Source: Cordilura impudica
Lineage: Eukaryota; Arthropoda; Insecta; Diptera; Scathophagidae
Direction: 5' to 3'
DNA: 64,000 nucleotides
Assembly (NCBI GenBank): GCA_963682025.1
Contig: CAVMKG010000169.1
Coordinates: 49,362-113,361 of the forward strand
In this document: in pieces, positions 56,061-64,000 of the stretch
Layout of the letters: every line of letters starts with the position of its first letter
Numbering within the stretch: position 1 is the first letter of the stretch
The notes under the pieces: generated by a model
The model's input: the letters and a program-made list of their open reading frames with translations, nothing else
What the model was told of the DNA's origin: nothing
Databases searched by the model: none
Program-made: the position numbers and the translations under genes

Positions 56061-56747
56061 TTCGTTACTCATTACTCATTTTTCATTCTTAGTTTTTCAT
56101 GTTCCATTTTTAAATTTTAATTTTTCTCTTTCCATATTTCATTTTCCATTTTCCATTTTCAATTTTTCATTTTTTCATATTTCAACTTTCATTTTTTAAT
56201 TTTCATTATTCATTTTCCACTTTCCATTTTTAATTTTTCAATTTTCATTTTCCATTTTTCATTTTTAATATTTCAATTTCCCTTTGTCATTTCTCATTTT
56301 TCAATTTTCATATTCCATTTTTAATTTTTCAATTTTCTTTTTCCATTTTTCAGTTCTAAATTTTCATTTTCCATTTTTAATTTTTCATTTTTCAATTTTC
56401 ATTTTCCATTTTTCATTTTTCAATTTTCATTTTCCATTTTTAATTTTTCAGTTTTCGTTTTCCATTTTCCATTTTTATTTTCCGTTTTTCATTTTTCAAT
56501 TTTCATTGTCCATTTTTCATTTTTCATTTTTCGGTTTTCATTTTCCATTTTTCAATTTTCATTTTCCATATTTCATTTTTTATATTTCATTTTCCTTTTT
56601 TAATTTTTAATTCTTAATTCATTCATTTTCATTAATTTTTTAATTTTCATTTTTCAATTTTCATTTTCCATTTGCCATTTTTCATTTTCCATTTTTAAAT
56701 TGTCATTTTCCATTTTCCATTTTTCAGTTCTCATTTTCCATTTTTCA

Positions 56748-56778
<31 letters not shown>

Positions 56779-57281
56779 TCCATTTTTCAATTTTCATTTT
56801 CCATTTAACATTTTTCATTTTTCATATTTCATATTTCAATTTTCATTTTCCATTTTAATTTTTTCATTTTTCAATTTCCATTTTTAATCTTTCATTTTAA
56901 TCTTTACATTTTTAATTTTTCAATTTTCATTTTTCAATTTTCATTTTGCAATTTCCATTTTTCAATTTCCATTTTTCATTTTGCAATTTCAATTTCCATT
57001 TTTCATTTTCCACTTTTCATATATCAGTTTTCGTTTTCCATTTTCCACTTTCCTTTTCCATTTTTAATTTTTCAATTTTCATTTTCCATTTTTCAATTTT
57101 CATTTTCCATTTTTCATTTTTCGATTTTCATTTTCCATTTTTCAATTTCATTTTCCATTTTTCATTTTGCATTTTCCATTTATCATTTTTCAATTTTCTT
57201 TTTTCATTTTCCATTTTCCATTCTCTATTTTTCATTTTCTATTTTACATTTTTCATTTTTCATTTTTCGTTTTCCGTTTTT

Positions 57282-57314
<33 letters not shown>

Positions 57315-57505
57315 TTCATTTTCCATTTTCCATTCTCAATTTTTCATTTTCTATTTTCCATTTTTCATTTTCAATTCTCCATTTTTTTATTTTCCATTTT
57401 ACATTTTCCGTTTTTCATTTTTATTTTTCTTTCTCCGTTTTACATTTTCAATTTCGATTGGAAAATTTACATTTTTCGTTTTCATTTTTTTTTCATATAT
57501 GCGAT
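56061..57505. repeat. C-containing heptamer array (CATTTTC/CATTTTT/CAATTTT)n, copy 1
   Basis: Pyrimidine-rich DNA in which 7-bp units CATTTTC, CATTTTT and CAATTTT alternate. The 7-bp register of the neighbouring (AATTTTT)n array is largely kept. Phenylalanine-rich open frames (e.g. 56284-56610, 56946-57524) are by-products of the repeat. It matches 59479-60810. Confidence 0.9.
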
Positions 57506-58222
57506 TTTTTTTATTATAACGTGATAACGATAAAAAAATATGTGGCAATAGTACTACCATGAGCTATGTTATTGTGTTCTTGGTATTGTTAATATATGCA
57601 TATTATTTTTGTGGCATTTTTTATGTTGTTGTACAACTATTATGTTCAACCACTAGACTGTTACAACAAACACACTGGGTTTTAATTTTTTTTTGAGATA
57701 TCTATATATTTTTGCTCGTATCTAATCACAATGATGCCCGATGTAGCCCATTTTCAATACCAACCTGCTGGGAATTATGGCAAATAAAATATTTTTGTAA
57801 CCTTATCCAGTTAGATGGCTTTTTTTTTGTGAATGAGCGTGATTTCAACAGACAGACGGACAGACGGACATCGCTATATCGACTCGAGCTGTGATAAGGA
57901 TCAAGAATTCTACTTTATGGGGTCGGATATTAGTTTTTCGATGCGTTACAAACGGAATGACAAACCTATATATACCCTCTGCCACTGACGTGTGGAGGGT
58001 ATAAAAATTGCTGACAAAGAATAAATATTCAATTCGAATATTATGTATAAGTAAAATTCATCCAGTTCGGATATTATATGTATATAACAAAATAATAAAA
58101 AACTTTTAAAGTATGTTTTCAAATAAATGTGTATATGTATATTATTTTGTTTTCTTCATTTAATATGAAACATTGCATGACAAAAAAAAATAATAATATT
58201 AATATTAAAAAAAAATTTAATT
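57506..58222 (-). mobile_element. Helentron/DINE-1-like block, copy 1
   Basis: Read on the minus strand, 58003-57841 gives TATACCCTC, a hairpin and GAGGGTATA, then TTTGTAAC, CCGACC, ATAAAGTA, ATTCTTGATC and (GTCY)n (GTCCGTCCGTCTGTCCGTCTG). This word order closely follows Drosophila DINE-1/INE-1. The rest of the block (to 57506) is AT-rich. It is repeated at 60831-61550 with few differences. No protein is encoded. Confidence 0.72.
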
Positions 58223-59478
58223 AAATTTTTAATTTTTAATTTTCAATTTTTAATTTTTAATTTTTAATTTTTAATTTTTAATTTTTAATTTTTAATTTTT
58301 AATTTTTAATTTTTAATTTTTAATTTTTAATTTTTAATTTTTAATTTTTAATTTTTAATTTTTAATTTTTAATTTTTAATTTTTAATTTTTAATTTTTAA
58401 TTTTTAATTTTTAATTTTTAATTTTTAATTTTTAATTTTTAATTTTTAATTTTTAATTTTTAATTTTTAATTTTTAATTTTTAATTTTTAATTTTTAATT
58501 TTTAATTTTTAATTTTTAATTTTTAATTTTTAATTTTTTATTTTTAATTTTTAATTTTTAATTTTTAATTTTTAATTTTTAATTTTTAATTTTTAATTTT
58601 TAATTTTTAATTTTTAATTTTTAATTTTTAATTTTTAATTTTTAATTTTTAATTTTTAATTTTTAATTTTTAATTTTTAATTTTTAATTTTTAATTTTTA
58701 AGTTTTAATTTTTAATTTTTAATTTTTAATTTTTAATTTATAATTTTTAATTTTTAATTTTTAATTTTTAATTTTTAATTTTTAATTTTTAATTTTTAAT
58801 CTATAATTTTTAATTTTTACTTTTTAATTTTTAATTTTTAATTTTTAATTTTTAATTTTTAATTTTTAATTTTTAATTTTTAATTTTTAATATTCAATTT
58901 TTAATTTTTTATTTTTAATTTTTAATTTTTAATTTTTAATTTTTAATATTTAATTTTTAGTTTTTAATTTTTAATTTTTAATTTTTAATTTTTAATTTTT
59001 AATTTTTAATTTTTAATTTTTAATTTTTAATTTTTAATTTTTAATTTTTAATTTTTAATTTTTAATTTTTAATTTTTAATTTTTAATTTTTAATTTTTAA
59101 TTTTTAATTTTTAATTTTTAATTTTTAATTTTTAATTTTTAATTTTTAATTTTTAATTTTTAATTTTTAATTTTAAATTTTTAATTTTTAATTTTTAATT
59201 TTTAATTTTTAATTTTTAATTTTTAATTTTTAATTTTTAATTTTTAATTTTTAAATTTTAATTTTTAATTTTTAATTTTTAATTTTTAATTTTTATTTTT
59301 AATTTTTAATTTTTAATTTTTAATTTTTAATTTTTAATTTTTTATTTTTGAATTTTTAATTTTTAATTTTTAATTTTTAGTTTTTAATTTTTAATTTTTA
59401 ATTTTTAATTTTTAATTTTTAATTTTTAATTTTAAATTTTAATTTTTAATTTTTAATTTTTAATTTTAAATTTTTAAT
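58222..59478. repeat. Heptamer satellite (AATTTTT)n, second array
   Basis: 1.26 kb of the same unit as 54403-56060, with scattered variants (e.g. 58800-58815, 59160-59180, 59430-59470). It follows the Helentron-like block without a spacer and opens the second composite unit. Confidence 0.96.
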
Positions 59479-60103
59479 TTTTCATTTTTCTCTTTCCATA
59501 TTTCATTATCCATTTTCCATTTTCAATTTTTCATTTTTTCATATTTCAACTTTCATTTTTTATTTTTCATTATTCATTTTCCACTTGCCATTTTTAATTT
59601 TTCAATTTTCATTTTCCATTTTTCATTTTTAATTTTTCAATTTCCATTTGTCATTTCTCATTTTTCAATTTTCATTTTCCATTTTTAATTTTTCAATTTT
59701 CATTTTCCATTTTTCAGTTCTAAATTTTCATTTTCCATTTTTAATTTTTCATTTTTCAATTTTCATTTTCCATTTTTCATTTTTCAATTTTCATTTTCCA
59801 TTTTTTTTTTTCAGTTTTCGTTTTCCATTTTCCATTTTCCGTTTTTCATTTTTCAATTTTCATTGTCCATTTTCCATTTTTCGTTTTTCATTTTCCATTT
59901 TTCAATTTTCATTTTCCATTTTTCATTTTTTATATTTCATTTTCGTTTTTTAATTCTTAATTCATTCATTTTAATTCATTTTTCAATTTTCATTTTTCAA
60001 TTTTCATTTTCCATTTGCCATTTTTCATTTTCCATTTTTCATTTTTAAATTGTCATTTTCCATTTTTCAATTCTCATTTTCCATTTTCCATTTTTTAATT
60101 TTC

Positions 60104-60135
<32 letters not shown>

Positions 60136-60418
60136 TTCAATTTTCATTTTACATTTAACATTTTTCATTTCTCATATTTCAATTTTCATTTTCCATTTTC
60201 AATTTTTCATTTTTCAATTTCCATTTTTAATCTTTCATTTTAATCTTTACATTTTTAATTTTTCAATTTTCATTTTTCAATTTTCATTCTGCATTTTCCA
60301 TTTCTCAATTTCCATTTTTCATTTTGCAATTTCAATTTCCATTTTTCATTTTAAATTTTTCATATATCAGTTTTCGTTTTCCATTTTCCACTTTCCTTTT
60401 TCCATTTTTCATTTTTCA

Positions 60419-60449
<31 letters not shown>

Positions 60450-60830
60450 TTCATTTTTCGATTTTCATTTTCCATTTTTCAATTTCATTTTCCATTTTTC
60501 ATTTTGCATTTTCCATTTATCATTTTTAAATTTTCTTTTTTCATTTTCCATTTTTCATTTCTCTATTTTTCATTTTCTATTTTTACATTTTTCATTTTTC
60601 ATTTTCCGTTTTCCGTTTTTCGTTTTCCATTTTCCATTTTTCATTTTCAATTTCCATTCTCAATTTTTCATTTTCTATTTTCCATTTTTCATTTTCAATT
60701 CTACATTTTTTATTTTCCATTTTACATTTTCCGTTTTTCATTTTTATTTTTCTTTCTCCATTTTACATTTTCAATTTCGATTGGAAAATTTACATTTTTC
60801 GTTTTCATTTTTTTTTCATATTTGCGATTT
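59479..60830. repeat. C-containing heptamer array, copy 2
   Basis: Aligns with 56061-57505 almost throughout, with an offset of about 3.36 kb at the start and 3.32 kb at the end, differing by small indels. It is non-coding despite the F-rich open frames. Confidence 0.9.
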
Positions 60831-61550
60831 TTTTTATTATAACGTGATAACGATAAAAAAAATATGTGGCAATAGTACTACCATGAGCTATGTTATTGTG
60901 TTCTTATAATTGTTAATATATGCATATTATTTTTGTGGCATTTTTTTATGTTGTTGTACAACTATTATGTTCAACCACTAGACTGTTACAACAAACACAC
61001 TGGGTTTTAGTTTTTTTTTAGAGATATCTATATATTTTTGCTCGTATCTAATCACAATGATGCCCGATGTAGCCCATTTTCAATACCAACCTGCTGGGAA
61101 TTATGGCAAATGAAATATTTTTGTAACCTTATCCAGTTAGGTGGCTTTTTTTTGTGAATGAGCGTGATTTCAACAGACAGACGGACAGACGGACATCGCT
61201 ATATCGACTCCAGCTGTGATAAGAATCAAGAATTCTACTTTATGGGGTCGGATATTAGTTTTTCGATGCGTTACAAATGGAATGACAAACCTATATATAC
61301 CCTCTGCCACTGACGTGTGGAGGGTATACAAATTGCTGAAAAAGAATAAATATTCAATTCGTATATTATGTATAAGTAAAATACATCCAGTTCGGATATT
61401 ATATGTATATAACAAAATAATAAAAAACTTTTAAAGTATGTTTTCAAATAAATGTGTATATGTATATTATTTTGTTTTCTTCATTTAATATGAAATATTG
61501 CATGACAAAAAAAAATAATAATAGTAATATTAAAAAAAAATTTAATTAAA
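60831..61550 (-). mobile_element. Helentron/DINE-1-like block, copy 2
   Basis: Nearly the same as 57506-58222, including the TATACCC hairpin (ends 61329), (GTCY)n tract (about 61175-61197) and the TTTAATTAA end. After 61550 the sequence diverges: copy 1 continues into (AATTTTT)n, copy 2 into unrelated DNA. Confidence 0.72.
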
Positions 61551-62764
61551 CCGAAAAAAACTAAAAAAAATTCCACGTCGCCGACAGTAGGAGTCGAATT
61601 CATGATAAAACAAGTAGGAGTGTTAAATTCGGCTGTGCCGAATCTTTGATACCCTCCAAATCGGTTTGAGTCTTGATAATAAATGTAAATGAAAAAGTAA
61701 ACAATTTGTTAAACTTAATACCAAATTATTTCAGCAAATTCTTTGGGTTGGTTTTCGTCTTTTCTATTATTTCGGATTTATTTCGGTGTTTGCTTTTTGG
61801 TCATCGTGGTTGCTGATCGGCATGCATTTAGGTTAAATACCTATGTGCATGCGTTTCCGGTTATATGACATAACTGCTCGTTTAATTTAGTTTTTGCTAA
61901 TTAAATAGCAAGGTAATGGTTGTGTAGGGTTGCTATATGCATTAAATCGTGCTAATTGGAGATGGCTGTATAGTTTCATTTACCTGGCCAAATATTTCTT
62001 CATTGCGGCCATATAGGTCGGATGGAGTAACAAAATAATAACCATAAAAAAACTCTCTCAATTTTTTTATTAAAATATTGCCATATTTGGAAAACATAGA
62101 GAATAAATTTGTAATAATAAATATTCAAATTAGGGATGCCAAACGCAAAAAACCAAATGTCCCAAACATTTTAAATAAAATAATTTGTTCTCTTTATTTT
62201 CTGAAAAACTTCAAATTTTCATCCAAAAAAAATTGTGAAAATTTATATATAAAAAATAACATTCTCATCAAAATGCGTCATTTGACGCACAGTGGTTCAA
62301 AACCAAAAAAAAAGTGGTAATAAGTCTGGAACTTCTAAACTATTGGTTGGATTGGAATAGTATATTATAGGCGATTGTAGCTAAGGATATAGGCTTTCAA
62401 AATATTTATTTTTGAGATACCCTATTGTAAACAGGGTGAGCTACAGGGTGCCAAATCGACCACCTCGAGGTGGAAAATGCTTTCAAAGCTTGTAACTTTT
62501 ATAAATATGAAGTGATTTTTACGTTTTTTAAATTTTTCCAATAACCATTAAATTATTAACAAAAAAACTGCTTATACTACCTAGTTATCGCTTATGGTTT
62601 AAAAAATATTTGATTTTAAAAATCAACATTTGAACTTTTCACCAAATTCTTTCTTGATTTTTCGCAAATAACATTTTTATTAAAATAGATTAAAAAAAAT
62701 CTAAAAATATGTGGCGATAGCCAGTACTTTTTAAAAAAATACGTTGAAGTATTTTTTGAATTAT
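61551..62764. other. AT-rich non-coding DNA
   Basis: No gene recognised. It contains a Helentron-like 3' end (61607-61657), a 16-bp palindrome TGCGTCATTTGACGCA at about 62274-62289 and a 14-bp palindrome CCACCTCGAGGTGG at about 62460-62473. The open frame 62078-62320 is lysine/asparagine-rich and low in complexity, with no domain. Confidence 0.55.
61607..61657 (-). repeat. Helentron-like 3' terminus
   Basis: On the minus strand: GGAGGGTATCAAAG, the hairpin ATTCGGCACAGCCGAAT, TTAACACTCC and TACTTGTTTT. This is the best-preserved of three such ends in the window. Confidence 0.6.
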
Positions 62765-63127
62765 TTCAAACCGTTTAGTAAGCACAAAATCTTAAATTTG
62801 ACTTTTTGAATCAGGTTCTAAAAATTGCAAATTTTTTGCCAAAAAATACCCTTCATTCTTTCACTTTTTTCTCACAACCTTGGTAAAACATATATATATT
62901 TTTCTACATATTTTAAAAGAATATGCTTCAAGAATGGTTGTAAGCGAAATTTTTAATATTTTTGGACATGCACCCTACGTCCAGCATTGGACGAAATCGG
63001 GCAATTTAAAAAAAACTAAGTTTTAAAAGTTAATACAAAAATATCTGATCGATTTCTTCAAATATTTCACCGCAGTATTAAAGCTCCAAATATTTTTATT
63101 TATTTGCCGCAATAAAATTCACCGCCG
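62765..63127 (+). repeat. Long inverted repeat, left arm
   Basis: Runs from TTCAAACCGTTTAG to AAAATTCACCGCCG and is the reverse complement of 63596-64000 apart from about 42 bp of extra AT dinucleotide-rich sequence in the right arm (near 63820-63885) and scattered substitutions. Spacer about 470 bp. The arm may continue left of 62765, but its partner is outside the window. Confidence 0.9.
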
Positions 63128-63595
63128 TTACATAAACGTGTTCAGGAGGGCTTAAATGGTGAAAAAACTCAAATTTTCATACGAATTTTCTTTGTTAACA
63201 TAAAAAACATATCAAGATTAGTTATTTTTATATTTTGTTTATTGACTCAGAACGGCATTTAAATTATCTAAAACACTTCAAAAAACAATTTTGATAACGT
63301 TAACAGTTTTTGAGATATTTATATTCAAATTTCAGAAAAAAATATAGAAAAACTATGGTTTTTCATTTTTTTTGGTTTTTTTGGTAGTGTTCCCAAAATT
63401 TTTGAATTTTACTTATTATTATATACATTATTAAAGAAGACATATTTATCTATTCAACAATATATAACATGTCTATCAAATATATTGCAACATGCTGAAA
63501 TAATGACCCCAAACCACACTCCACTGGCAAAAATTTAGCTATTTCTCTATTTGTTCATATAAATGGTCATTTACATAGTGAATGACATAACGCCG
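63128..63595. other. Spacer of the long inverted repeat
   Basis: AT-rich with no coding signal. It ends in a GC-rich knot (CGCCGCGGCGG) at the edge of the right arm. Confidence 0.6.
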
Positions 63596-64000
63596 CGGCG
63601 GTGAATTTTATTGCGGCAAATAAATAAAAATATTTGGAGCTTTAATATTGCGGTGAAATATTTGAAGAAATCGAGCGGATATTTTTGTATTAACTTTAAA
63701 AACTTAGTTTTTTTTTAAAATTGCCCGATTTCGTCCAATGCTGGACGTAGGGTGCATGTCCAAAAATATTAAAAATTTCGCTTACAACCATTCTTGAAGC
63801 ATATTCTTTTAAAATATGTAGAAATATATATATATATATATTTCTACATATTTTAATTCTACATAATTTAATATATGTTTTACCAAGGTTGTGAGAAAAA
63901 AGTGAAAGAATGAAGGGTATTTTTTGGCAAAAATTTGCAATTTTTAGAACCTGATTCAAAAAGTCAAATTTAAGATTTTGTGCTTACTAAACGGTTTGAA
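63596..64000 (-). repeat. Long inverted repeat, right arm (runs off window)
   Basis: Reverse complement of 62765-63127. It includes an (AT)n expansion near 63826-63840. The last base of the window still pairs with the left arm. Confidence 0.9.

Noticed and set aside
56284..60842. Phenylalanine/isoleucine-rich open frames that look like membrane proteins
   Set aside because: By-product of the CATTTTC-type heptamer array; overlapping frames are equally open and the composition follows the repeat.
62078..62320. 80-codon open frame
   Set aside because: Lysine/asparagine-rich, AT-driven composition, no domain and no splice or promoter support.
63696..63959. 87-codon minus-strand frame
   Set aside because: Lies wholly in one arm of the inverted repeat; the other arm does not keep the frame.

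Overview
The window looks like repeat-packed heterochromatin from a higher fly (Diptera: Brachycera, probably a calyptrate/muscoid lineage). The grounds are extreme A+T content, long heptamer satellites, DINE-1/Helentron-like repeats with (GTCY)n tracts, errantivirus-like and BEL/Pao LTR elements, mariner, piggyBac and R1-like elements, and one spliced exon of an unconventional myosin. The species is inference. Almost everything is mobile or satellite DNA. The myosin exon (23986-24505, +) is the only convincing host coding sequence.

Layout, left arm. 1-2664 is a (TTAAAAA)n satellite. 2665-4280 is non-coding with old repeat remnants. 4281-21600 is a nest of minus-strand Ty3/gypsy elements. Element A (5243-8437) is an errantivirus-like element cut inside its reverse transcriptase, with gag, a repetitive leader, a tRNA-Lys primer site and one LTR. 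Element C is seen only as a primer site plus a split LTR (9147-9222 and 20477-20558), with a related LTR fragment at 4281-4420. Element B (9223-20476, 11.25 kb) is inserted into that LTR with a 4-bp target duplication. B has two 2.6-2.7 kb LTRs, a perfect 18-nt tRNA-Lys(CTT) primer site, and a Gag that begins with a canonical RING-H2 finger. A decayed piggyBac copy follows (about 21840-23330).

Middle. The myosin exon is followed by an intron holding a DINE-1/Helentron-like repeat (25636-26437), a BEL/Pao element with both LTRs (27100-34011) whose integrase region is tandemly duplicated (1206 bp), and 2.6 kb of AT-rich DNA. A near-intact mariner (36635-37940) with TIRs and a single nonsense codon sits in front of a second, degenerate BEL/Pao element (to about 40495). 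A 5'-truncated R1-like LINE on the minus strand (40496-42372) comes next.

Right arm. An 11.8 kb (TTATTTA)n satellite starts directly at the LINE break and runs to a 200-N gap (54203-54402). Past the gap lies a composite tandem repeat of about 3.3 kb. Each unit is an (AATTTTT)n satellite, then a C-containing heptamer array (CATTTTC-type), then a Helentron-like block; about two units are visible (about 54.9-58.2 and 58.2-61.55 kb). The window ends in a long inverted repeat (62765-63127 and 63596-64000) that runs off the edge.

The elements do not form a shared pathway. The biology is one of nested insertion, satellite expansion and composite-repeat amplification around, and probably inside, the intron of a host gene. 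Best leads: the RING-Gag retrotransposon, the shared 7-bp periodicity across three satellites with a captured Helentron-like block, and the myosin exon embedded in satellite-rich DNA.
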